Position numbers and translations under genes: made by a program. The notes under the pieces were generated by a model. That model saw only the letters and a list, made by a program, of their open reading frames with translations, made no database searches and had not been told where the DNA came from. This document shows, in pieces, positions 32,088 to 40,303 of a stretch of 64,000 bases of DNA; the first letter of the stretch is position 1; every line of letters begins with the position of its first letter. Origin of the DNA: Virgisporangium aurantiacum (GTDB lineage Bacteria > Actinomycetota > Actinomycetes > Mycobacteriales > Micromonosporaceae); NCBI RefSeq assembly GCF_016863635.1, contig NZ_BOPG01000056.1, positions 1 to 64,000 on the forward strand. Reading direction: 5' to 3'.

Positions 32088-33151
32088 TCGACACTTCCGT
32101 TCGGTAGTTCGGCTGTCACGCGCCAGCGTTCACCGGTCGGTCCGGCGCTGAACGCGCCGCCGAACGTCTCGATGCGCTCGCTCAACCCGATGAGGCCCAG
32201 ACCACTCGTGGTTGCGGCGTTGGTGCGCCGCCGGGTGGTGGCGTTTTCCACGGTGACGGTGACCGCGTGCGCGTTCTTCGTCAGGTCCACGGTGACGTCC
32301 GCACCGGACCCGGCGTGCTTGCGCACGTTCGTCAACGCCTCCAGCACCACCCGGTAGAGGGCGTTGCCCGCCTCGCCCCGCAACGCCGTGTCGAGTCCCG
32401 GTTCCATGGTCAGCCGCACCCTCTTGTCGCCGCAGGCGTCCGCGAAGCGACGCACGAGTTCGGGTACGTCGACGAGGCCGGGCAACGGTTCCAGCCCGGG
32501 CGCGCCGCCGTTCTCCGACTCCCGCAGCACCCGGATGGACCGCTGCATCGACTCCAGCGCCCGCGTCCCGTCGTCCTCGATGCGCGCCAGCACCGCGGCC
32601 ACGTCGGCGGATTTTTCCCCCAGCAGCACCCGGGCCGCCTGCGCCTGCACCACCATCGCGCTCACGTCGTGCGCCACGTAGTCGTGCAGGTCCGCCGCCA
32701 ACTGGACGCGTTGCGCGCGCCGGGCCGTGCGCACCGCGTCCGCGCGTCTTTTGTCGAGCCCGCGCAGGTACCACCCGGACGCCGCCCCGACCAGCCCGGG
32801 CAGCGACCAGAACGCGAGCTCTGCCAACGCGTCCCACCCCCAGCGGGGCGGATCGTTCGTGATCGGCACGATCAGCCCGGCGCCGGCGACGACCGCGAGC
32901 GGCGCGACGGCCATCGCCCAGCCGCGCGGCGACCAGCGGCACACGAGCCCGGTCAGCACCATGAGTTCGGCGGTGAGCACGAGCTCCGAGACACTCCTGC
33001 CGGCGGGGTCCGGGTCCGCGATCCAGGCGGCCGTGGCCGCGAGCGCGGCGACGGACACGACCAGCGTGACCGGCGCGAGCAGCGCGCTCCGTCGACGCCG
33101 CGCGAGGACCGCGAGCGCGACGGCGCCGAGCAGCGCGGGGACGGCGAACAT
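32084..33151 (-). CDS. NarX-like membrane sensor histidine kinase
   Basis: 355 residues. About four or five hydrophobic helices in the first 135 residues, then a HisKA_3 dimerisation region with phosphoacceptor in L-A-A-D-L-H-D-Y-V-A-H-D near residue 155, and a GHKL ATPase (A-L-T-N-V-R-K-H-A near 275, G-L-G-L-I-G-L near 320). The second His-Asp is a small departure from the typical D-L-H-D-x-v-A-H. It phosphorylates the partner at 31410-32087. Confidence 0.92.
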   Translation of the reverse strand: MFAVPALLGAVALAVLARRRRSALLAPVTLVVSVAALAATAAWIADPDPAGRSVSELVLTAELMVLTGLVCRWSPRGWAMAVAPLAVVAGAGLIVPITNDPPRWGWDALAELAFWSLPGLVGAASGWYLRGLDKRRADAVRTARRAQRVQLAADLHDYVAHDVSAMVVQAQAARVLLGEKSADVAAVLARIEDDGTRALESMQRSIRVLRESENGGAPGLEPLPGLVDVPELVRRFADACGDKRVRLTMEPGLDTALRGEAGNALYRVVLEALTNVRKHAGSGADVTVDLTKNAHAVTVTVENATTRRRTNAATTSGLGLIGLSERIETFGGAFSAGPTGERWRVTAELPNGSVE

Positions 33152-33237
33152 CGGTCCACGATATGGCGTGTCGTCACCGGGCCGCCTCTGCCGATCGGCA
33201 GATACCCGCGGCGACGGCCGGCCGCCAGGGTCGAGAC

Positions 33238-34269
33238 ATGCGATCGATTCCTTACCTCGCGGCGACGTGGTGCCTCGGCTACGCCGCGCTCGCCCTCAGC
33301 TGGGTGCTCGGCGCCCCCGTGTTCCCGTTCGGCGCCGACGACCCGCGCGGGGCCGACATGGGCAGCTGGTGGTCGGGCGCCACCCCCGGCTGGACCGGTG
33401 CGCTGTTCGCCGTCGCGTGCGCGGCCGGCGCGGTGGCGGCGCTCGCGGCGGCCCGGGGCCAGCGGGTGGCCGCGGTCGTGCTGATCCCGCTGGCGGTCGT
33501 GCTGGCGCTCGTCGTGCCCGACGTGCGGGTGCTGCAGAACCTCGCCTACTCGTTCGGCGGCTACTTCGGGCTGGTGGACTGGCCGGTGCTCAACCAGGTG
33601 CTCTGCCTCGCCGGTGGCGCGCTGCTCGCGTTGACGGCGGTGCTCCTGCTCCGGCGCCCGCCGTGCCCGGAGTGCCTCCGGCCCGCGGCGGAACCCGGCC
33701 GGCGGGAGCGCTGGCTACGGATCGGACGGTGGGCGGTGGTCGCCGCGATCGTCGCGCAGTTGCCGTACGGCGTGCAGCGGGCGGCGTGGAACTTCGGGAT
33801 CCCGCTGGGCGTGTCCCAGCAGTTCGTCGACGAGCTCGCCGCCGACATCGACCGGAAGGGCATGCCCCAGGCGGCGATGTGGATCCTCGTCGGGCCCGAC
33901 GTCCTCGGCGCCCTGCTGACGCTCGGCCTGGTGATGGCGTGGGGCGAGCGGCTCCCCGCGTGGGTGCCGTTCCTCGGCGGCCGGCGCGTGCCGATCAGCC
34001 TCGCCGTGGTGCCGGCGACCGTCGTCTCCATCGCCGTCACCGTCGCCGGCCTCGCCATCTACCGCTTCGCGCTGGACAAGGGCGGCGTGTCCGGCGCGGG
34101 CGTGCCCGGCCTGCTGTGGGTGCCCTGGGGCGTGGCGCTGGCCACGGCGACCGTCGCCTACGTCATGCGGCGCCGCCGCACCTGCGACGGCGCGTGCGAG
34201 GGTCGCGGCGCACGCCCGGGCGAAGGCCGCGGCGCGCGCCCGTGCGCCGCACCCGCGGTCACGGTGTGA
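33238..34269 (+). CDS. Multi-pass membrane protein of unknown function
   Basis: 343 residues with about eight hydrophobic segments, a long extracytoplasmic loop after the first (F-P-F-G-A-D-D-P-R-G), and a C-P-E-C pair between segments 4 and 5. The C-terminal tail contains a duplicated G-R-G-A-R-P unit. It resembles uncharacterised actinobacterial membrane proteins next to two-component systems. Divergent from the histidine kinase gene and overlapping the convergent PQQ-propeller gene by 11 bases. Confidence 0.75.
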   Translation: MRSIPYLAATWCLGYAALALSWVLGAPVFPFGADDPRGADMGSWWSGATPGWTGALFAVACAAGAVAALAAARGQRVAAVVLIPLAVVLALVVPDVRVLQNLAYSFGGYFGLVDWPVLNQVLCLAGGALLALTAVLLLRRPPCPECLRPAAEPGRRERWLRIGRWAVVAAIVAQLPYGVQRAAWNFGIPLGVSQQFVDELAADIDRKGMPQAAMWILVGPDVLGALLTLGLVMAWGERLPAWVPFLGGRRVPISLAVVPATVVSIAVTVAGLAIYRFALDKGGVSGAGVPGLLWVPWGVALATATVAYVMRRRRTCDGACEGRGARPGEGRGARPCAAPAVTV

Positions 34270-35446
34270 AGACGTCGAGGACCCGCCCGTTGGTGACGTA
34301 CAGGTGCCCGCCGGTGACGACCGCGTGCCCGTGTACGTCGCCGACGAGCGGCAGGTCGTCGAGGTCGTCGCCGGTGCGCGCGTCGCGGATCGCCAGCCAG
34401 CCGTCCTCGATCGGCGCGTACACCACGCCACCGGCGACGGTCGGCTGGCCGAGCGGGTTGCTGAGGAACTCCTGGTCCCAGATCTTCTTGCCGGTCTTCG
34501 CGTCGAGCGCGATCAGGTGCGTGTCGTGGGTGGCGTAGATCCGGGTGTCGTCGACGGCGATCGTGGCGGTGCCGTCCTCGCGGGCGATGCCACCGGCCGA
34601 CCAGACGGTGTTGCCGTTCCTGGCGTCGAGGGCGTGCAGCTTGCCGGTGGCGTCGCCGACGATGAACCGCTCGCCCGCGGGGTCGGCGGCGGCGACCGTC
34701 CACCGTGCCTTCGTCGACCACAACTCCTTGCCGGTGACGATGTCGACGGCCATCGATCCCTTCTTCTCGCCCGTGCGCGCGAGCAGGAGCCGCCCGTCGG
34801 CCGACACGTCGGCGGCGAGTTCCAGCTCGGCCGCCGACCACAGCAGCGTCCCGTCGGAGCGGCGGTACACGCTGACCCGGTCCTCCCCCGCGTCACCCCC
34901 ACCGACCGCGACGACGTTGCGGTCGACCACCATGTGCGCCATCGGCGCGTCCCGCTTCACCGACCACCGCTTCGCTCCGGTGGCGACGTCGTAAGCGGCC
35001 AGGTCGACGTCCGGGTCGCTCACCGAGCCGCACGTGTTGCTCGCCGACAGCAGCAGGTTGCCCGACACCGCGAACTTCGGCGTCTCCGAGTCGTAGATGC
35101 CGACGTTTCGCCGCCACAGCCGCTGCCCGGTCACCGCGTCGTACGCGGCGAAGCCGTTGGCGTCCGGAAGGAACAACCGGCGCCCGGCCACCACCGGCGC
35201 GCTCTGCGCCAGACAGCCCGACCGCGTGACGGCGGACAGCACCGACCACCGGTACCGCAGCTTGCCCGCGTTCCGCGTGGTGATGGTGTGCTCGTTCGGG
35301 TTGACGCCCGTGTTGCCCGGGCCGTACCCGTCCTGCGCCCAGCCCCCGTCCGGCAGTGCCCAGTCCCCCGGCGCGGCAGAAGCCCCGCCCGGCACCAGGC
35401 CAACGGCGATTACCCCGGCAAGCACTACCCGAACCACACTCGACAT
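34259..35446 (-). CDS. Secreted PQQ-type beta-propeller protein
   Basis: 395 residues. Signal peptide ending A-S-A-A near residue 24, then repeated propeller strands with A-L-D-A-R-N-G-N-T-V-W, A-L-D-A-K-T-G-K-K-I-W and Y-D-A-V-T-G-Q-R-L-W. This is the PQQ/BamB-like eight-blade pattern. No dehydrogenase catalytic Asp is obvious, so a scaffold or binding role is more likely than a quinoprotein enzyme. ATG 35446 is chosen because the signal starts there. Confidence 0.85.
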   Translation of the reverse strand: MSSVVRVVLAGVIAVGLVPGGASAAPGDWALPDGGWAQDGYGPGNTGVNPNEHTITTRNAGKLRYRWSVLSAVTRSGCLAQSAPVVAGRRLFLPDANGFAAYDAVTGQRLWRRNVGIYDSETPKFAVSGNLLLSASNTCGSVSDPDVDLAAYDVATGAKRWSVKRDAPMAHMVVDRNVVAVGGGDAGEDRVSVYRRSDGTLLWSAAELELAADVSADGRLLLARTGEKKGSMAVDIVTGKELWSTKARWTVAAADPAGERFIVGDATGKLHALDARNGNTVWSAGGIAREDGTATIAVDDTRIYATHDTHLIALDAKTGKKIWDQEFLSNPLGQPTVAGGVVYAPIEDGWLAIRDARTGDDLDDLPLVGDVHGHAVVTGGHLYVTNGRVLDVFTP

Positions 35447-35524
35447 GCCCGAATAGTAGAAATTGTCCCGCCCCCCGGTACCCCAAACCCCCAAACCGCC
35501 GGCACCGCGCCCGCCCCCACGAGT

Positions 35525-35594
35525 CGATCTTGCAGTTGTGTACGCCCTTTCGCCGGAATTCGCCCGTTTCTCGGCGTACACAACTGCAAGATCG
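35525..35594. repeat. Palindromic dispersed repeat, 22-bp perfect arms, 26-nt loop
   Basis: The left arm begins CGATCTTGCAGTTGTG and continues six more bases; the right arm is its exact complement. The outer 16 bases match the arms at 34-55 and 46918-46993, whereas the inner bases and the loop differ. This suggests conserved ends with compensatory change inside. The RNA or single strand would form a strong hairpin; a mobile-element terminus, REP-like element or transcription stop are all possible. Confidence 0.85.
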
Positions 35595-35787
35595 GCGAGA
35601 GCGGGTACGCCGCAACCCGGGCGGGCGGGCGCGGGCGGGACTCGGGCGCGCCCCATGCCAGCCCTCGAAACGGGCGCGCCCGAGCGTCGCAGTGGGCGGG
35701 ACTGTCCTGCCAGCGGAAGCGGCGCCGACAGCCCGGCCCCGCCCCCAACCCCCAAGGGGATACCGGTGCGGCCACGCTAGCACATAA

Positions 35788-35811
35788 ACGTTCATGTACG
35801 TACAGAAACGT
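35788..35811. promoter_or_regulatory. 24-base palindromic operator candidate before mini-GntR
   Basis: ACGTTCATGTAC followed by GTACAGAAACGT; the halves match at 10 of 12 positions around TGTACGTACA. It lies 44 bases before ATG 35855 in an AT-rich patch, so autorepression by the GntR protein is likely. Confidence 0.55.
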
Positions 35812-35854
35812 AGTGGACGGTTTGCCGACGTAGCTGCTCAATTAGCTTCGTTTT

Positions 35855-36100
35855 ATGATCGACACGATCGAGCCGGACGGGCCGGTCCCCAAGTACGTGC
35901 AGCTCGCCGACATTCTCGAACGTCGCATCGCCGCCGGCGAACTGCAACCCAACAAGCCCCTCCCCTCGGAGAAGTACCTGATGGCCGAGTACGACGTCGC
36001 CCGCGGCACCGCCCGGCGCGCCGTCGAGGTCCTCCGCGATCGTGGCCTCGTCTTCACCGTTCCGCAGCGCGGCAGTTTCGTGAAACCGAAGGCGACCTGA
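35855..36100 (+). CDS. Mini-GntR regulator (DNA-binding domain only)
   Basis: 81 residues. A single winged helix-turn-helix of GntR type: P-K-Y-V-Q-L-A-D-I-L-E-R-R-I, then P-S-E-K-Y-L-M-A-E-Y-D-V-A-R-G-T-A-R-R-A and P-Q-R-G-S-F-V wing. No effector domain follows; the stop is genuine and the next gene is on the other strand. Such short members are common in actinobacteria and may act by dimerising alone or respond to an unknown partner. Confidence 0.87.
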   Translation: MIDTIEPDGPVPKYVQLADILERRIAAGELQPNKPLPSEKYLMAEYDVARGTARRAVEVLRDRGLVFTVPQRGSFVKPKAT

Positions 36101-36107
36101 GCGCCCG

Positions 36108-38081
36108 TCACCCGTCGAACACGTCCCCGGTCGGCTGATCGGGCGACCCCGGCGGCGGGCACGGCAACGTCATCGCCACGACGGTCGGGCCACCCGCCGG
36201 GCTGCTGACGTCGAGCGTCCCGTCGAACGTGCCCAGCCGCCGCCGGATGCCGGCCAGGCCGGTGCCGTTGGCCGGATCCGCGCCGCCGCGACCGTCGTCG
36301 GCCACCCGCATCCACAGCGCGCGGCCCGAGTAACCGATCGACACCGAGATCTCCCCCGCACCGCTGTGCCGCGCGGCGTTGGCGAGCGCCTCGATCACCG
36401 CGAAGTACGCCGCCGACTCGACCGGCGCCGGCAGCCGGCCGCCGGTGTCGACCTCCGGATCGACCGTGACCCGCACCGGCAGCGGCGTGTCGAGCGCGAT
36501 GGCGCGCACGGCGTCGGCGAGGCCGCGCTCGGACAGCACCGGCGGGTGGATGCCGCGCACCAGGTCGCGCAGGTCGGCCAGCGCGGTGGCCGACGTGGCG
36601 CGCGCCTGCCGTAGCAGCTCGCGGGCGGCGTCGGGGTCCTTGTCGATCAACTGCTCGATCGCGCCGAGGCTCAACCCGACGGCGATCATCCGGCTCTGCG
36701 CGCCGTCGTGCAGGTCGCGCTCGATGCGGCGCAGCTCGGCCGCCTGCGCGTCGACCGCGTCGGACCGCGTCTCGGTGAGGTGGGCGACCCGCTGCGCGAG
36801 CCGGGCCGCCTCGGTGGGCCCGAGCAGCAGCCGGCTGAACCGCGCGTGCATCCGCACCAGTGGCGGCCCCAGCAGCAGGCCGACCGCGCCGATCGCCAGC
36901 CCGACGAGCGGGCTCGTCCACGCCGGCAGCATGTCGAACACGTCGGAGAAGTAGACGAGGACGTACCACATGTACCAGGGCGTGACGAACGGTCCGCCGA
37001 ACAGCAGGATGGGAACGCCCCACAGCGGCCACACCACCGGCTGCCAGGCCAGCCCGTAGATTCCGAACATCACCAGCAGCACCGGCACGAGCAGGGGCAG
37101 CGACACGAACGGGGCGGTGACCGCCCAGGCGATGTCGCGCCAGGTGGCCCGGTCGCGCATCACCCAGTCCCAGCGCAGGTGCCGCAGCGCGGAGGCCCGG
37201 TTGTCGACCAGCCAGCGACCGACCTTGTACCGCCCGTCGGCCTCCACCTCCAGCCGGAGCTGTTGCGGCCGGTAGGGGACGTCGATGGGCACACCGGCCC
37301 ACTCCCCCGCGAGGCGCCGGTACACGTTGGTGAGGTGCCGCCCGACCGGCACCGACCAGGCCAGCCCGAACGTGCCGGTGCACCAGGCGATCAGCAGGTG
37401 CCACAGGGCGATGCCCAGCGCGCCGAACGAGATGCCGACGATCCCGCCGCCCTGCCACACGGCGGCGTGCGTGCGCCGGAACCACTTCACGAACGCGAAC
37501 TCGCGCCATGCCGCCTTGTCGGCCGGGCGCAGCAACAGCCAGGTGAACCAGCCGTGCAGGCGCAGGACCGCCGGCCCGATCGCCACCCCGAGGGCGGCCG
37601 CCGCCACTCCCACGACGACCGCGGCCCAGGCCGGCAGCCCGGAGCCGACGACACCGGTCGCGACCGCCAGGCCACCCACCACCAGCCCGGCCGGCAGAGC
37701 GGCCAGCGCGCCGCCGGCCGGCAGGTTCACGATCAGCCAGAACCAGTCGCGGGAGGTGGCCGGGTCGGTGGCCAGCCAACCGGCCCGCCGCAGGAAGTTG
37801 GGCATCCCGGCGTGCTTGTACAGCGAACCGTCGTGCTCGTACAGTCCGTCGGCCCGCGGCGTCGGACGCGGCGGTGGCGGCCGGTAGGGCACCGCCACGG
37901 GCACGCCGCTCCACCGGCCGGCGAGCGTGCGGGCCAGGTTGACCACGTGCCGGGTGACCTCGACGGTGACGTTGTACGGCCCGACGAGGCACGCCGCCGC
38001 CAGTTGAACGGCACCGAGCACGAACCCGACCGCGGCCAGCGCCACCAGAGCGAGGCCACGGAAGGGCGCGAGAACGAACAT
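36108..38081 (-). CDS. Sensor histidine kinase with duplicated Sensor domain
   Basis: 657 residues. Two similar membrane modules (about 1-205 and 225-410) each contain a G-x-P-V/I-x-V-P-Y-R-P segment and paired helices, matching the actinobacterial Sensor domain in tandem. They precede a HisKA_3 region with phosphoacceptor His in R-I-E-R-D-L-H-D-G-A-Q-S-R near residue 455 and a GHKL ATPase (A-L-A-N-A-A-R-H-S-G and D-D-G-R-G-G). No response regulator is adjacent. ATG 38081 preferred over GTG 38087. Convergent with mini-GntR. Confidence 0.85.
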   Translation of the reverse strand: MFVLAPFRGLALVALAAVGFVLGAVQLAAACLVGPYNVTVEVTRHVVNLARTLAGRWSGVPVAVPYRPPPPRPTPRADGLYEHDGSLYKHAGMPNFLRRAGWLATDPATSRDWFWLIVNLPAGGALAALPAGLVVGGLAVATGVVGSGLPAWAAVVVGVAAAALGVAIGPAVLRLHGWFTWLLLRPADKAAWREFAFVKWFRRTHAAVWQGGGIVGISFGALGIALWHLLIAWCTGTFGLAWSVPVGRHLTNVYRRLAGEWAGVPIDVPYRPQQLRLEVEADGRYKVGRWLVDNRASALRHLRWDWVMRDRATWRDIAWAVTAPFVSLPLLVPVLLVMFGIYGLAWQPVVWPLWGVPILLFGGPFVTPWYMWYVLVYFSDVFDMLPAWTSPLVGLAIGAVGLLLGPPLVRMHARFSRLLLGPTEAARLAQRVAHLTETRSDAVDAQAAELRRIERDLHDGAQSRMIAVGLSLGAIEQLIDKDPDAARELLRQARATSATALADLRDLVRGIHPPVLSERGLADAVRAIALDTPLPVRVTVDPEVDTGGRLPAPVESAAYFAVIEALANAARHSGAGEISVSIGYSGRALWMRVADDGRGGADPANGTGLAGIRRRLGTFDGTLDVSSPAGGPTVVAMTLPCPPPGSPDQPTGDVFDG

Positions 38082-38148
38082 GTTCACAGTCTCGGGCCTG
38101 CGTGGTCCGGCCGGTATGGGGCCAGCCCGCCGCCGGGGGTGGGGGAAA

Positions 38149-39258
38149 CTACACCCACCCGCCGCTGGACATCACCCGCCGCACGTGGAGATCGTCGTCG
38201 AGCAGCACGAGGTCGGCGGCGAGCCCCACGGCGATCGACCCGCACCGGTCGGCGATGCCCAGCACCAGGGCCGGTTCCCCGGACGCCGCCAGCGATGCCC
38301 GCTCGATCGGCATCCCGACCTCGCGCACCGCGTTGCGGAACGCGGCACCCATGGTGAGCGTGCTGCCGGCCAACGATCCGGACCTGGCCAGCCGCGCCTC
38401 GCGCCCGCTGACGATCACGTCCTGGCCGCCGAGAACGTACTGACCGTCGCCCTTGCCGGCCGCGTCGATGGCGTCGGTGACGAGCGCCAGCCGCCCGTGC
38501 GTGACCAGCCGTACCGTGGCGGGGTGCAGGTGCACGCCGTCGTTGATGACCTCCAGCGTCACCCCGGCGTCGAGCGCGGCCGCGACCGGGCCGGGCTCGC
38601 GGTGGTGCAGCGGACGCATGCCGTTGAACGCGTGGGTGAGCAACGTGGCGCCGCGACCGAACCCGGCGGTGGCGTCGGCGTACGTGCCGTCGGTGTGCCC
38701 GACCGCCGCCACCACCCCCTCGTCGACCAACCGCTCGACGAGGTCGAGCCCGCCGGGCAGTTCGGGCGCCACGGTGACCGACCGGACGTGGCCCTGGCCC
38801 GCCTTCAGCAGTTCGGCGAGCGCTTCCGGGTCGGGCGTGAGCAGGTGGTCGGGGTGCTGCGCACCGCACCGGGCGTGGGACAGGAACGGCCCCTCGAGGT
38901 GCGCGCCGAGGACGTTGCCGCCCTGCTCGGCGAGCGCCGCGATCCACCGCAACTGCTCGCACATCCGCTCGATCGGCGCGGTGACCAGCGACACCAGGGT
39001 GCGCGTGGTGCCCTGCGAGCGGTGGAACGCCACCGCGGCGGCGAGGTCGTCGGGGCCGGCGGTGAAGTCGTACCCGCCACCGCCGTGGACGTGCAGGTCG
39101 ATGAACCCCGGCACCAGGAACCCGCCGCCGAGGTCCTCGGCGGGTCCGTCGACCGGGCCCGATCCGACCGCGTCGATCACGCCACCGGAGACGGACACCC
39201 ACCCGTCGGCCAGCACCCCGCCGGGCGTCACCACCGACACTCCACTGTAGACAGTCAT
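38149..39258 (-). CDS. nagA: N-acetylglucosamine-6-phosphate deacetylase
   Basis: 369 residues. Amidohydrolase metal and catalytic motifs: D-L-H-V-H-G near residue 55, E-G-P-F-L near 125, V-G-H-T-D-G-T-Y near 190, T-H-A-F-N-G-M-R-P near 212 and catalytic Asp in V-T-D-A-I near 270. It removes acetate from GlcNAc-6-phosphate, giving glucosamine-6-phosphate. Its ATG overlaps the ROK kinase stop by one base (TGATG). Last gene of the amino-sugar operon. Confidence 0.93.
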   Translation of the reverse strand: MTVYSGVSVVTPGGVLADGWVSVSGGVIDAVGSGPVDGPAEDLGGGFLVPGFIDLHVHGGGGYDFTAGPDDLAAAVAFHRSQGTTRTLVSLVTAPIERMCEQLRWIAALAEQGGNVLGAHLEGPFLSHARCGAQHPDHLLTPDPEALAELLKAGQGHVRSVTVAPELPGGLDLVERLVDEGVVAAVGHTDGTYADATAGFGRGATLLTHAFNGMRPLHHREPGPVAAALDAGVTLEVINDGVHLHPATVRLVTHGRLALVTDAIDAAGKGDGQYVLGGQDVIVSGREARLARSGSLAGSTLTMGAAFRNAVREVGMPIERASLAASGEPALVLGIADRCGSIAVGLAADLVLLDDDLHVRRVMSSGGWV

Positions 39259-40178
39259 CACGAAACCCCCGTGGTCGCTGGAACCGAACCGGCCGTCCAG
39301 GCGAGCAGCGCCGCGCCGCGCCACCCGGCGTCGGTGCCGAGCACCGACAGCTCGATCGGCGGCGGCGGACGCCAGGCCAGCCGGGCGGTGAGCCGCGCCG
39401 AGAGCGGACGTAGCAGCGTGTCGCCCGCCCGCGCCAGGCCGCCGCCCAGCACGATGACGCCGGGATCGATCAGCAGCGTGGTGGTGGCGAGCGCCAGCGC
39501 CAGTGCCTCGATCGCCTCCGCCCAGACGGCGTCGGCCACCGGGTCGTCGCCGAGCCGGGCCACGACGTCGTCGGATCCGCTCACGACGGTGCCGGTCCGC
39601 GCGGTGTACCGCCGGCCGATGGACGCCGCCGAGGCGTAGGTCTCCAGGCACCCGATCTGGCCGCACGCGCAGCGGTCGCCGTCGGGATACACCGGGATGT
39701 GCCCGAGTTCGCCGGCCCCGCCCGCGCTTCCGGCCGCCACCACCCCGGCCCGCACGTGCCCGGCGCCGATGCCGGTGCCCAGCGCCACGAAGAAGCAGTC
39801 GGAGCTGCGGTTCGCGCCGAACTGCGCCTCGGCCAGGGCGGCGCCGGCCGCGTCGTGCTCGACGGCCGCGGGCACGTTCAGCACCGTGGTCAGTTCCCGG
39901 GCCAGGGGGACGTCGTTCCAGCCGCCGAGGTTCGCCGCGAACTTCACCACGCCGTTGTGCACCTGCCCCGGCGTGACGGCGGCGGCCGCGACCACCCGGG
40001 CCGGCGCGGCCGCCGCGAGGTCGACCGCGAGCCGGAGCACCGCCGCGAGCACCGCCGCGCCGCCCTGCGCCGCCGGCGTCGGCGCGTCGAGACGGGCCAG
40101 GGCCGAGCCCCGCGCGTCGACCAGCGCACCCTTCATCGACGTGCCGCCCAGATCAATGGCAACAACGGCTCTGCTCAA
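39258..40178 (-). CDS. ROK-family N-acetylhexosamine kinase (NagK/MurK-like)
   Basis: 306 residues from TTG 40178. Phosphate-1 motif I-D-L-G-G-T-S near residue 8. ROK zinc and sugar-site region G-E-L-G-H-I-P, with C-A-C-G-Q-I-G-C-L-E-T-Y near 175. Further ROK motif G-T-G-I-G-A-G near 135. It most likely phosphorylates GlcNAc (and perhaps MurNAc) to the 6-phosphate for NagA and MurQ. The TTG is preferred because GGAGG lies eight bases upstream, in the loop of a hairpin at 40180-40199. A GTG at 40304, overlapping the murQ stop, would add 42 low-complexity residues not typical of the family. Confidence 0.87.
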   Translation of the reverse strand: MSRAVVAIDLGGTSMKGALVDARGSALARLDAPTPAAQGGAAVLAAVLRLAVDLAAAAPARVVAAAAVTPGQVHNGVVKFAANLGGWNDVPLARELTTVLNVPAAVEHDAAGAALAEAQFGANRSSDCFFVALGTGIGAGHVRAGVVAAGSAGGAGELGHIPVYPDGDRCACGQIGCLETYASAASIGRRYTARTGTVVSGSDDVVARLGDDPVADAVWAEAIEALALALATTTLLIDPGVIVLGGGLARAGDTLLRPLSARLTARLAWRPPPPIELSVLGTDAGWRGAALLAWTAGSVPATTGVS

Positions 40179-40179
40179 T

Positions 40180-40199
40180 GCGCCCGCCTCCGCGGGCGC
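40180..40199 (-). promoter_or_regulatory. Hairpin presenting the ROK ribosome binding site in its loop
   Basis: Eight-base perfect GC stem GCGCCCGC/GCGGGCGC with loop GGAG on the minus strand, directly before TTG 40178. The loop is the start of the GGAGG ribosome binding site. This could tune ROK kinase translation relative to murQ. Confidence 0.45.
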
Positions 40200-40255
40200 G
40201 GGCCCCGGGGTCGCTGAGGCGCCGCCTTCCCTCGTCGCTCCGGTCGCTGCGCTCC

Positions 40256-40273
40256 CTGCACTCCTCAGTGCAG
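40256..40273 (-). other. Small hairpin in the murQ-ROK gap
   Basis: CTGCACT and AGTGCAG form a perfect seven-base stem with a CCTC loop, within the 125-base gap after murQ. There is no T-run, so it is more likely an RNA processing or stability element than an intrinsic terminator. Confidence 0.35.
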
Positions 40274-40303
40274 GCGACGCCGGCCCCAGGGCCGCCCCGC
40301 TCA

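Larger units (their letters stand above)
35447..35854. other. 408-base intergenic region
   Basis: Between the propeller gene and the mini-GntR gene. It holds the palindromic repeat at 35525-35594, a GC-rich stretch with no convincing reading frame, and the 24-base operator-like palindrome at 35788-35811. No RNA gene recognised. Confidence 0.7.
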
